This document shows, one piece after another, positions 39,435-45,558 of a stretch of DNA of 64,000 nt (the first letter of the stretch is position 1; the number at the start of each line of letters is the position of its first letter). A model generated the notes under the pieces. It searched no databases. It worked only from the letters and a program-made list of their open reading frames with translations, and was not told the origin of the DNA. The stretch is from NCBI RefSeq assembly GCF_005298175.1, contig NZ_SZYH01000001.1, forward strand, positions 3,038,001 through 3,102,000, given 5' to 3'. Source of the DNA: Marinobacter panjinensis (GTDB lineage: Bacteria; Pseudomonadota; Gammaproteobacteria; Pseudomonadales; Oleiphilaceae). Both the position numbers and the translations under genes were made by a program.

Positions 39435-39450
39435 CTGTATATTTGTACAG
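39435..39450. promoter_or_regulatory. LexA-type SOS box upstream of intI
   Basis: A perfect CTGT-N8-ACAG 16-mer (CTGTATATTTGTACAG), flanked by TA on the right. It is centred about 27 bp upstream of the intI start codon. Integron integrases are known to be LexA-regulated, so the match in this exact place is meaningful even though the gene is broken. Confidence 0.85.
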
Positions 39451-39729
39451 TATATTCGTCGAATCGCCCCTCGGCAACTGGCAAAATGGTTGCTGCGACC
39501 ATGATCTGGGCGAGTCATAATGATTTAATTAATTTGTCCTATAAATCAATTAGTTGGAAAATCCTGAAAAAATGGGATAGGAGTCACTGCGACCGTTTTT
39601 GCTTGAGGGAAAATTCAGGAGAACAATCGGAACTTATTGACCTGAAGGGATTTTCTACCTAACTTTGGTGGATGTTCGAATTGAGATATGAGTCGCTGGG
39701 AAAGTGGTCGTGGCGACTCATATACAAAT
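39451..39729. other. Integrase-proximal non-coding region (attI side)
   Basis: This AT-richer stretch lies between the intI promoter and the first core site and is part of a gene-free stretch (39417-39808). Besides the LexA box at its left edge it holds no convincing gene. By position it should contain attI, but attI sites have no conserved sequence apart from the core, so only the core at 39730 can be pointed to. Confidence 0.5.
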
Positions 39730-39736
39730 GTTATGC
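39730..39736 (+). other. First cassette core site (GTTATGC)
   Basis: Left boundary of cassette 1. It is complementary to the inverse core GCATAAC at 40313-40319, which identifies it as the recombined attI/cassette junction. Confidence 0.85.
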
Positions 39737-39748
39737 AATACGTTCGTC

Positions 39749-39776
39749 TTGACGTACGTACCTATAGGCGTACACT
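39749..39776 (+). promoter_or_regulatory. Promoter of the first cassette toxin-antitoxin genes
   Basis: TTGACG (39749-39754) and TACACT (39771-39776) with a 16-bp spacer, 33 bp upstream of the antitoxin ATG. It lies inside the cassette, so the TA pair carries its own promoter; it would also drive following cassettes. Confidence 0.7.
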
Positions 39777-39808
39777 TGATTAAAAGTTAAACACGCAAGA
39801 GGTGCGTC

Positions 39809-40051
39809 ATGACCGGAATCACAGCAACTGAGGCGCGCAGCAACCTTTATCGGTTGATTGACGAGACCGCCGAGTCCCACCAACCAATCGTCATCATGGG
39901 TAAGCGGAACAAAGCTGTTCTGGTATCCGAAGAAGACTGGTCTGCTATTCAGGAAACACTTTACCTGCTCTCCGTACCCGGTATGCGGGAGTCTATTCGG
40001 GAAGGGATGGATACTCCCGTGGATGCATGCGATGAGGAGCTGGACTGGTGA
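39809..40051 (+). CDS. Antitoxin of the Phd/YefM family (cassette 1)
   Basis: An 80-residue protein with the YefM/Phd N-terminal DNA-binding fold (MTGITATEARSNLYRLIDE then PIVIMGKRNKAVLVSEEDW) and a short acidic C-terminal tail that would wrap the toxin. It should neutralise the YoeB-like toxin and repress the shared promoter. AGAGGTG precedes ATG 39809, and its stop overlaps the toxin GTG start by 4 bp. Confidence 0.92.
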   Translation: MTGITATEARSNLYRLIDETAESHQPIVIMGKRNKAVLVSEEDWSAIQETLYLLSVPGMRESIREGMDTPVDACDEELDW

Positions 40052-40311
40052 CATGGAAGTTGGTTTACACCAAGCAGGCCCAGAAAGATGCAAAAAAGTT
40101 GGCCTCCAGCGGCCTCAAACCTAAAGCCCAGGAACTGTTAGCGCTAATAGCGGAAGATCCGTACCGCAAGCCGCCTCCGTTTGAGAAGCTAATTGGTGAT
40201 CTTGCGGGGGCCTATTCGCGCCGCATTAATATTCAGCATCGCCTGGTCTACCAAGTACTGGAGGACGAGCAAGTGGTGAAAGTCCTCAGACTCTGGAGCC
40301 ACTACGAATAA
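40048..40311 (+). CDS. YoeB/Txe-family mRNA interferase toxin (cassette 1)
   Basis: An 87-residue RelE-superfamily toxin. MTWKLVYTKQAQKDAKKL, the DPYRKPPPFEKLIGDLAGAYSRRIN core and the terminal RLWSHYE with the catalytic His-Tyr pair match YoeB/Txe closely. It would cleave mRNA at the ribosome when unbound. The GTG start is coupled to the antitoxin. Cassette TA modules are thought to stabilise integron arrays. Confidence 0.92.
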   Translation: MTWKLVYTKQAQKDAKKLASSGLKPKAQELLALIAEDPYRKPPPFEKLIGDLAGAYSRRINIQHRLVYQVLEDEQVVKVLRLWSHYE

Positions 40312-40312
40312 T

Positions 40313-40390
40313 GCATAACCAGCCGCTGTTGCCGGACAATTTTTCCACCGCTTCGCGGTTCCAAAATAGCCGCAAAGCTCCGCGTTATGC
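40313..40390 (+). other. attC site, cassette 1
   Basis: Inverse core GCATAAC (40313) and core GTTATGC (40384) enclose an imperfect palindrome of 78 bp. Confidence 0.9.
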
Positions 40391-40424
40391 ACTCACTAAG
40401 CAAGAAAACTAGGCGAGGCCCTTA

Positions 40425-40793
40425 GTGTTCCAGATCGTCGGCGCTTTACTTGGTATCGCTGGTGTTGGGAGTCTTTTGCTCCTTGGGGTTCTGATGTTTA
40501 TTGGTGCCCTCAAGGAATATGACGGGGTCGATTACTGGATAAGCGTTATAGGCGCAGCAGTGAGAAACACTCTTATGGCTGTGTCAGGGTATGCCGCATT
40601 CAGGCTACCCATCGCCGCTCCGGCACTTGCCTGGGCTGCCTTTGGCATATACGTAGCGACGACGGCTGGACTGCAATGGGTAAAGAGTGGGTCTATACGT
40701 GTTAGTGATTTTATCGGTACATTCTATGTAGCAGCGTCACTGATCGCTGTAAGCGCTGCACTTCTCACAGCGCTGGAGCCATCGAATGCATAA
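40425..40793 (+). CDS. Small membrane protein (cassette 2), function unknown
   Basis: A 122-residue hydrophobic protein with three or four predicted membrane helices (VGALLGIAGVGSLLLLGVLM, VRNTLMAVSGYAAF, PALAWAAFGIYVATTAGL, and FYVAASLIAVSAALL). GTG 40425 is preceded by GCGAGG. No family is recognised. The stop codon lies within the inverse core of its attC, typical of compact cassettes. No promoter is visible inside the cassette, so expression probably depends on upstream promoters. Confidence 0.75.
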   Translation: MFQIVGALLGIAGVGSLLLLGVLMFIGALKEYDGVDYWISVIGAAVRNTLMAVSGYAAFRLPIAAPALAWAAFGIYVATTAGLQWVKSGSIRVSDFIGTFYVAASLIAVSAALLTALEPSNA

Positions 40794-40889
40794 CAAGGCG
40801 CATCAATACGCGGCCGATGGCCGCCGGACGCCCTTTTCATTGCGGCTGCGCCTCCATTACAAGTGCGCCGTTGTGCGCTAGCGTTAAAA
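40788..40889 (+). other. attC site, cassette 2
   Basis: Inverse core GCATAAC (40788) and core GTTAAAA (40883). The body includes the segment ACGCGGCCGATGGCCGCCGG shared with the attC sites of cassettes 3 and 6. Confidence 0.9.
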
Positions 40890-40908
40890 GCCTTCTGGGT
40901 GCTAAAGG

Positions 40909-41112
40909 ATGAGTGAGGACGATAAAGATAGTCTTGGACGTGAGGCCGGAGCTATTCAGGATTTGCTGCTGGATAAGGTTCTTGCTCGTGTGATGAGGCC
41001 TAGAATCCATGAGGTTGTATTGGAGTTTTCGGACGGTACTCGCTTTTTGGTAGACACCCAGTCTGGCTGCGCCCTCGAGTTTTCCGTTACCGGGGGAGAA
41101 AGTGAAGATTAA
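40909..41112 (+). CDS. Small acidic cassette protein (cassette 3), function unknown
   Basis: A 67-residue soluble protein (MSEDDKDSLGREAGAIQDLL ... EVVLEFSDGTRFLVDTQSG). It resembles small beta-rich proteins with a helical N-terminus but no family is recognised. Its position between a core site and an attC, and uninterrupted coding, support it as real. The proximity of AAAGG to ATG 40909 leaves the translation signal weak. Confidence 0.6.
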   Translation: MSEDDKDSLGREAGAIQDLLLDKVLARVMRPRIHEVVLEFSDGTRFLVDTQSGCALEFSVTGGESED

Positions 41113-41130
41113 ACTCCGAGCCATGTCGGC

Positions 41131-41208
41131 TTCTAACAATCCGCATCAGTACGCGGCCGATGGCCGCCGGACGCCACTTACGTGGCGCCGCTGTGCTCCG
41201 CGTTAAAG
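41131..41208 (+). other. attC site, cassette 3
   Basis: Inverse core TTCTAAC (41131) and core GTTAAAG (41202). The inverse core differs at one base from the complement of the cassette's left core GTTAAAA, the only mismatch in the array. Confidence 0.88.
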
Positions 41209-41225
41209 GCTAAAGGGAGTTTTCG

Positions 41226-41498
41226 GTGAACAAGGAAGACCTATCCCCAGAAGACAAAGCCTACTACAAGCGTTTTGAGTTCAAGCCGTTACGAGTATTG
41301 CTGTATCTGCTGGCAGTAGTTTACTTGGTGTTTGTTTATGCCGTCGGTGGTTCCCAATTCAGTGGAGGCTTTTTCAGCGGCGCGGTCGGAACCTTTATCC
41401 TGATTCAGGGTATCGACCTCTCTCAAAGACGACTGATCGTCATTGGCGGATTCCTGACAGTTGTGAGCGTCACCCAGACAATATTATCGGTGTTGTAG
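41226..41498 (+). CDS. Small membrane protein (cassette 4), function unknown
   Basis: A 90-residue protein with a charged N-terminus (MNKEDLSPEDKAYYKRFEFK) and two or three hydrophobic helices (RVLLYLLAVVYLVFVYAVGG, FFSGAVGTFILIQG, VIGGFLTVVSVTQTIL). GTG 41226 follows AAGGGAG at good spacing. No family is recognised. It is the second of several inner-membrane cassette products in this array. Confidence 0.72.
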   Translation: MNKEDLSPEDKAYYKRFEFKPLRVLLYLLAVVYLVFVYAVGGSQFSGGFFSGAVGTFILIQGIDLSQRRLIVIGGFLTVVSVTQTILSVL

Positions 41499-41525
41499 TG
41501 ACTACCGAGTGCTCACTGCAAAAGC

Positions 41526-41624
41526 CTTTAACAAATAGTTGTAGTACGTTTCGGGCCTGGCGGCCCTACACCGGGCGCCCATTTCGCTGCGCTACATGGG
41601 CGCCGCTAAACAAGGGCGTTAGTG
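41526..41624 (+). other. attC site, cassette 4
   Basis: Inverse core CTTTAAC (41526) is the exact complement of the left core GTTAAAG; the right core is GTTAGTG (41618). Confidence 0.9.
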
Positions 41625-41648
41625 ATCGGGGTTTTACAGGAGCTCTGG

Positions 41649-42122
41649 ATGAGCCGCTATGTTCTGTCGAAAAAGGCAACCAAAAAGACTTCGAACTCAC
41701 TGAAGCCTCTTTTTTCATTTGTTTTTATAGGGTTGATACTGCTTCTGATGTTTATCAGAGCTGGCTCAGAGGATTTTGGTGAATATTCCGACTGGCAGAC
41801 GATTGTTGTAAACGGAAAGAGCAGGTCGCCGCAAGGCTCTTTTAGCATCGAAACTGCTGGTACCGAGTACCCTATCGCTCTTCCCAATTCAAATGCGAGA
41901 ACGTTTTGGTACCAGGTGGATTATTTTGATGAAGTTCAGGTACGTTTAACAGAGGGCAGGAGAATAGCCGCGCTCAGGTTCAGAGAAGAAGAAATATATG
42001 GTATCGATGAGTTTGAGGAAGCTGCAGAGCGGACATATTCAACCTTGACCGACAAGATGATTCAGATCTCGGTTATTTACTCAATAATAATGATTTTTTT
42101 GATAGTTAAAGAGCGCAGTTAG
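41649..42122 (+). CDS. Two-helix membrane protein with extracytoplasmic domain (cassette 5), function unknown
   Basis: A 157-residue protein. A basic N-terminus (MSRYVLSKKATKKTSNSLK) precedes one membrane helix (FSFVFIGLILLLMFI). A soluble region of about 90 residues follows (including DWQTIVVNGKSRSPQGSF and YQVDYFDEVQVRLTEGRR), then a C-terminal helix (IQISVIYSIIMIFLIV). ATG 41649 follows CAGGAG; the frame opens nine codons earlier. The topology recalls DUF3592-like proteins but similarity is not clear. AT-richer codon use than the chromosome suggests acquisition from elsewhere. Confidence 0.7.
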   Translation: MSRYVLSKKATKKTSNSLKPLFSFVFIGLILLLMFIRAGSEDFGEYSDWQTIVVNGKSRSPQGSFSIETAGTEYPIALPNSNARTFWYQVDYFDEVQVRLTEGRRIAALRFREEEIYGIDEFEEAAERTYSTLTDKMIQISVIYSIIMIFLIVKERS

Positions 42123-42186
42123 GTGTTTATAGCGTTTAAGCTGCCGGAACAATCGGTGCCATGCGTAAGGCCTACTTACAGCCTAC

Positions 42187-42270
42187 CACTAACCAGTGCA
42201 GGCACGGCGACGCCTACTACATTGCGCCTTCGGCTCCATTCCGCAGGCGCGCATGCTGCAAGCGTTATAA
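42187..42270 (+). other. attC site, cassette 5
   Basis: Inverse core CACTAAC (42187) complements the left core GTTAGTG; the right core is GTTATAA (42264). The body is nearly identical to the attC of cassette 9. Confidence 0.92.
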
Positions 42271-42285
42271 AACCAAGGAGAGTGC

Positions 42286-42561
42286 ATGATTAAGGCCAAC
42301 GTTAAATTCTTCGGTCATGAGCAGGATGGGTATGGTATGCCCAAGCCATATCATAGCTATCTAGTTGTCGCGTCCCCTTGGGAGCAACAAGGGTCAGGGG
42401 TGGCCTCAGTGATTCCACTTTCATCTGATACGCCTGCTCTTGATCCGCCCCATAAGATGTCCTTGCAGGGCGGTCCGGAAAAGGCTTTTGACGAAGTCTT
42501 GGTGTTGCTCCGGGGGCTACCCCAGAACAAAGGCCTCAAAGAGTTAATCCACAAGGACTGA
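42286..42561 (+). CDS. Small soluble cassette protein (cassette 6), function unknown
   Basis: A 91-residue protein (MIKANVKFFGHEQDGYGMPK ... SLQGGPEKAFDEVLVLLRGLP) without membrane segments or a recognised domain. AAGGAG precedes ATG 42286 at ideal spacing and the gene fills its cassette. The N-terminal half looks beta-rich and the C-terminal half helical. Confidence 0.7.
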   Translation: MIKANVKFFGHEQDGYGMPKPYHSYLVVASPWEQQGSGVASVIPLSSDTPALDPPHKMSLQGGPEKAFDEVLVLLRGLPQNKGLKELIHKD

Positions 42562-42564
42562 TTT

Positions 42565-42665
42565 TTATAACAAGTCGCAGCAGTACGCGGCCGATGGCCG
42601 CCGGACGCCCTTTCCATGGCTCCTTCCTCGCCATTCCAAGGTCGCCGCTGTGCTCAGCGTTATGC
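42565..42665 (+). other. attC site, cassette 6
   Basis: Inverse core TTATAAC (42565) complements the left core GTTATAA; the right core is GTTATGC (42659). Confidence 0.92.
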
Positions 42666-42689
42666 ATTTTAATAGGAGGGGCTTTGAAT

Positions 42690-43130
42690 ATGAGTGAAGT
42701 TATTACCCTCATTGCAGCCCTGATAGCGGTTGTAGGATCGATTATATCTCTGTTTATCAGCACGAAGCTGGCGATACATAAGGAGCGACGACAGATTCTT
42801 TGGGCGAAAGAGTTGGAGCGGTTTTTCGGTCTTGAGGAGCAAGCGGGTGAGCTTGTCGAATTTGCCGGTGGGTATCGCTCACTTCCGGAGGATCGATCAA
42901 AACTAGGCGCTCAATTAGATAATCTGGCCGATTCTGCTGGTAGATTTGCGCGATACCCTGAGGTTCGTCAGGCCATCAGAGATTTACACAATACATTGGG
43001 TAGAGCATTGGACATGAAGCAAGGGGAGAGCCCAGACAGGGAGGTTCGCGCAGAGCTTGGGCCGGCTTATCAAAAGCTACTTTCAGCATGTGATGAGGTT
43101 CTTCAGCGTGAGCGGGCAGCCAATGCATAA
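42690..43130 (+). CDS. Membrane-anchored helical protein (cassette 7), function unknown
   Basis: A 146-residue protein with a single N-terminal membrane helix (VITLIAALIAVVGSIISLFI). A charged, mostly helical cytoplasmic part follows (KERRQILWAKELERFFGLEE onward), likely coiled. ATG 42690 is 10 nt after AGGAGG; the upstream extension would start inside attC and is not credible. Its stop lies within the inverse core. No family is recognised; the layout resembles small regulatory or phage-defence membrane proteins, but nothing specific supports that. Confidence 0.7.
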   Translation: MSEVITLIAALIAVVGSIISLFISTKLAIHKERRQILWAKELERFFGLEEQAGELVEFAGGYRSLPEDRSKLGAQLDNLADSAGRFARYPEVRQAIRDLHNTLGRALDMKQGESPDREVRAELGPAYQKLLSACDEVLQRERAANA

Positions 43131-43214
43131 CCAGGCGGTCAACCGGACGCCAAAAGCGTGGCGCTTTTGGTTCCCTCCGCTGGCGCTCCGGCGCCGGTTA
43201 ACTCAGCGTTATGC
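43125..43214 (+). other. attC site, cassette 7
   Basis: Inverse core GCATAAC (43125) and core GTTATGC (43208) with a strongly palindromic centre (AAAAGCGTGGCGCTTTT at 43159). Confidence 0.92.
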
Positions 43215-43235
43215 AATCAGAGAAGTCATATTCCG

Positions 43236-43880
43236 ATGGAAATAGAAGACCTCAAGAGTATTAGAGATCAGCATGATATTTTCGGAAAAAAGCTTTTTGC
43301 AATCTGTGATGGCAACCTGTTTCCAGCAAACGCTCTTTATTTGTCCATCCTAAATAGATCTCTGGAGATTTTTGATGGATTTGTGCTCTTGGCGGAACAC
43401 GGAAACTATAGTTGCTGCATGGCTATGTTAAGAATGCAGCTCGATAACGTCATGAGATTTTATGGGATTCTTATCACCAAAGATCCCCACGCAACGGCCA
43501 ATTTAGTTTTAAACGGAACACATCTCTGTAGGCTAAGCGATGTGAAGGGTAAAAAGCTCACAGATACCTATTTGACCAAGAGGTTAGGTGCCCAGAACGA
43601 CTGGGTAGGACGCGTTTATAAACTCACTTCTGGATACGTTCACCTTTCAGATCAGCATTTTTATCACTTTCTTGGTCGTAGCAAGGCGTCCGATCAGGCG
43701 GAGCGACATTATTATCTCAGTTCAAATGACTCCCATGTAGATCCAGTTCATAAAGAGCAGCTTGTTCAGGCGTTTAAGGTTACTACGGTAGGTATTTTTG
43801 AGCTGTTTTATGAGTGGGAAAAAATATCGAGGAAATACAACCCTGATACACTATTCCAAGAATATGCTAGCAATGCATAA
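43236..43880 (+). CDS. HEPN/DUF5677-like helical protein (cassette 8)
   Basis: A 214-residue, mostly helical soluble protein. The segments ILNRSLEIFDGFVLLAEHGN, CMAMLRMQLDNVMRFYGILI and VYKLTSGYVHLSDQHFYHFL resemble DUF5677-type proteins that group near HEPN folds. The characteristic RxxxxH RNase motif of active HEPN toxins is not obvious. ATG 43236 is the first Met past attC. Codon use is clearly AT-richer than the chromosome. A defence or stress role is possible but unsupported. Confidence 0.6.
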   Translation: MEIEDLKSIRDQHDIFGKKLFAICDGNLFPANALYLSILNRSLEIFDGFVLLAEHGNYSCCMAMLRMQLDNVMRFYGILITKDPHATANLVLNGTHLCRLSDVKGKKLTDTYLTKRLGAQNDWVGRVYKLTSGYVHLSDQHFYHFLGRSKASDQAERHYYLSSNDSHVDPVHKEQLVQAFKVTTVGIFELFYEWEKISRKYNPDTLFQEYASNA

Positions 43881-43977
43881 CCAGTCATTTCAGTACGTTC
43901 CGCCCCTATGGGGCCTCCACCGGACCGGCTTGTGCCGCTACGCTACACAAACCGGCCGCTGAATATTGGCGTTAGGA
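43875..43977 (+). other. attC site, cassette 8
   Basis: Inverse core GCATAAC (43875) complements the left core GTTATGC; the right core is GTTAGGA (43971), which also supplies the AGGA ribosome-binding site of the next gene. Confidence 0.92.
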
Positions 43978-43984
43978 TTCCAAA

Positions 43985-44782
43985 ATGACATGGATCGTCG
44001 GTAGAACGTTTGTGGCGGGTTACGCAGCAATTATCTCCGATGTACAAGTAACGTGGGGGTCTCAGTCTGCCGACTGTCTGAGAAAGGTTTATGCAATAGC
44101 GCCAAACATGGCGTGCGGATTTTCTGGAAGCGTCGAGACAGGTTTTAAGCTTCTTGCAGATATGAGGAAGTTTGCAGTAGCCCATGGTGCTGACGAAAAG
44201 ATAATTAGTCCGAGGAGATTCCTTCAGGAATGGCATCGGTCAGGTAGAAGAGAATTTGAGAAATCGCCTGTTACGGAACAAAAGCTAGGTTGCTCGCTTT
44301 TGTTAGCAGGCTTTTCGCCGAGAGAGTCCATAGGGAATAATGTTTTTTCGCCACGCACTGACATAATCGTCATGCGACATTCCGATGGATTTCAACCACA
44401 GGTGAAGGTTCGCAACCAAGCAACGTCAGTAGGTTCGGGCAGCACGAAAGAAAAGTATGCAATGTTTTTGGACGACCTCAATGAACCCGAGAACTCTGTA
44501 ATGACTGAGAGTGATCACGGTTCGCTAGGCAAAGCCGGTGAAACGTTGGCTTTCCTTACCTCAATAATGATGCGAAAAAATATAAAAGCTGGTATCAGCC
44601 CACATGTTCACTGCACATTGGTAGGTCCCTTTGGGGTATGTTCTGAAGCGGTAGATTTCAATTACATCAAGGGTGACGAAAAAATCGAGCACAAAATGCC
44701 TCCCGTCGCCGAAACTTACAGTGATTTCAAAGATTTTGAGAGAAAATTCGTCGGATTCGGAGGTGCGTTGGCACTTGCCTGA
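43985..44782 (+). CDS. Proteasome/HslV-like Ntn-hydrolase (cassette 9)
   Basis: A 265-residue protein whose start superimposes on HslV and proteasome beta subunits. After Met removal the N-terminus is Thr1 (TWIVGRTF). Asp18 lies in SDVQVTWG, Lys33 in CLRKVYAIAP and Gly47 in GFSGSVETG. These match the Thr1/Asp17/Lys33 catalytic arrangement and the 46-48 glycine loop. It could be a self-compartmentalising or stand-alone threonine hydrolase. No HslU-like ATPase is present in the array. AGGA in the core site 43973-43976 acts as its ribosome-binding site. It continues for about 200 more residues with no recognised domain beyond the Ntn fold. The catalytic reading is strong, the substrate unknown. 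Confidence 0.75.
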   Translation: MTWIVGRTFVAGYAAIISDVQVTWGSQSADCLRKVYAIAPNMACGFSGSVETGFKLLADMRKFAVAHGADEKIISPRRFLQEWHRSGRREFEKSPVTEQKLGCSLLLAGFSPRESIGNNVFSPRTDIIVMRHSDGFQPQVKVRNQATSVGSGSTKEKYAMFLDDLNEPENSVMTESDHGSLGKAGETLAFLTSIMMRKNIKAGISPHVHCTLVGPFGVCSEAVDFNYIKGDEKIEHKMPPVAETYSDFKDFERKFVGFGGALALA

Positions 44783-44803
44783 AGTTGGGCGCTATCAATC
44801 AAA

Positions 44804-44887
44804 TCCTAACAAGTGCAGGCACGGCGACGCCCACTACATTGCGCCTTCGGCTCCATTCCGCGGGCGCGCATGCTGCTAGCGTTATGT
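44804..44887 (+). other. attC site, cassette 9
   Basis: Inverse core TCCTAAC (44804) complements the left core GTTAGGA; the right core is GTTATGT (44881). It differs from the cassette 5 attC at about three positions over some 70 bp outside the inverse core. Confidence 0.92.
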
Positions 44888-45283
44888 TCCTCGCAGGGCA
44901 GGTTCAAGCCCAAGGTGATCAACAAAAGGGAGAAAGTCGCGATCCAAAAACAGCAGGGGTAGCTCCTTCTCTATGCAGAACGTCGCGATGATCACGTCGG
45001 CAGTCTTTCTGATGGAAATGCCTTTTTTACAAAGCGCTCGATAATTGTCGGCGCATTTGGCTGCCATATCTTTGCCAAACATCTCATATTGATCCAGCGA
45101 GAGCAGACTTTGTTTGGTCTGACGGTATTGTTTGTCGTTGCGGATGCCTTGCAGGATTTCCAGAAATATGAGGTCGCCGATGGCGACGAATCCTTGGACT
45201 ATTGAGGCATCCAGCAGGTCAGTTTGCGGGTTTTTGACTCCGTTGAAATAGTCGATCCAGACGCTGGTATCTACCAGTATCAT
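44882..45283 (-). CDS. vapC: VapC-family PIN-domain ribonuclease toxin (cassette 10)
   Basis: A 133-residue PIN-domain protein. The acidic metal-binding residues are visible in MILVDTSVWIDYF, in the Glu of IFLEILQG, in the Asp of KTADVIIATF and in LFLDRDF. It would cleave RNA when free of antitoxin. It overlaps vapB by 4 bp. Its stop codon lies inside the cassette's core site (44881-44887). It is the only cassette gene read from the minus strand, using its own promoter. Confidence 0.93.
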   Translation of the reverse strand: MILVDTSVWIDYFNGVKNPQTDLLDASIVQGFVAIGDLIFLEILQGIRNDKQYRQTKQSLLSLDQYEMFGKDMAAKCADNYRALCKKGISIRKTADVIIATFCIEKELPLLFLDRDFLPFVDHLGLEPALRGT

Positions 45284-45474
45284 CGGGCGCTCCGCATTTC
45301 ATCCAGGTTGCCTTCCCACTTGATTTTGCCTCGCAGCTTTCGAATTTCCTGCTGCTTGCTCAGTTGAACCAGAAGTTTCAGACCTTGCTCAACGGCCTCT
45401 TTTTTGGTTTCGTAGCCGGAGGCTTTGAGGGCTTCGGCCATCAACTGATCGTCAATGACGATGTTCGTTCTCAT
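45280..45474 (-). CDS. vapB: VapB-type antitoxin (cassette 10)
   Basis: A 64-residue ribbon-helix-helix antitoxin: MRTNIVIDDQLMAEALKASG then TKKEAVEQGLKLLV for DNA binding and dimerisation, and a C-terminal KLRGKIKWEGNLDEMR that would block VapC. ATG 45474 fits family length; the frame opens 13 codons earlier. An inverted repeat in its promoter is the likely autoregulatory operator. Confidence 0.92.
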   Translation of the reverse strand: MRTNIVIDDQLMAEALKASGYETKKEAVEQGLKLLVQLSKQQEIRKLRGKIKWEGNLDEMRSAR

Positions 45475-45484
45475 GTTGTACCTA

Positions 45485-45512
45485 TGTGTATGGTTTCCGA
45501 TTTCTATACACA
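45485..45512. promoter_or_regulatory. Likely VapBC operator
   Basis: Inverted repeat TGTGTAT (45485-45491) and ATACACA (45506-45512) with a 14-bp spacer, starting 11 bp upstream of the vapB ATG. The placement fits autorepression by the toxin-antitoxin complex. Confidence 0.6.
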
Positions 45513-45531
45513 ATCTAGCGCTTCGGGGAGA

Positions 45532-45538
45532 ACATAAC
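45532..45538 (+). other. Truncated attC remnant, cassette 10
   Basis: Inverse core ACATAAC is the exact complement of the cassette's left core GTTATGT, but no palindrome half or right core follows before the mgtE stop at 45559. The array was cut here. Confidence 0.8.
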
Positions 45539-45558
45539 CATTGGCTGCGCAGCGGGCG

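Larger units (their letters stand above)
39730..45538 (+). mobile_element. Integron gene-cassette array, ten cassettes
   Basis: Core sites GTTRRRY at 39730, 40384, 40883, 41202, 41618, 42264, 42659, 43208, 43971 and 44881 open ten cassettes. Each ends in an imperfect palindrome beginning with an inverse core. In nine of ten cassettes the inverse core is the exact complement of that cassette's own left core (for example GTTAGTG/CACTAAC, GTTATAA/TTATAAC, GTTAGGA/TCCTAAC, GTTATGT/ACATAAC). This is what site-specific G/TT recombination produces. Cassette 3 differs at one base. The tenth attC is cut off after its inverse core, 20 bp before the mgtE stop. Nine cassettes carry plus-strand genes; the last is reversed. 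Confidence 0.95.

Noticed and set aside
39786..39792. GTTAAAC as the attI/first cassette core site
   Set aside because: The core at 39730 (GTTATGC) is complementary to the first attC inverse core, while GTTAAAC has no partner and lies between the promoter and the antitoxin gene.
42594..42689. N-terminal extension of the cassette 7 protein
   Set aside because: It would be translated from inside the preceding attC site; a strong AGGAGG lies just before ATG 42690.
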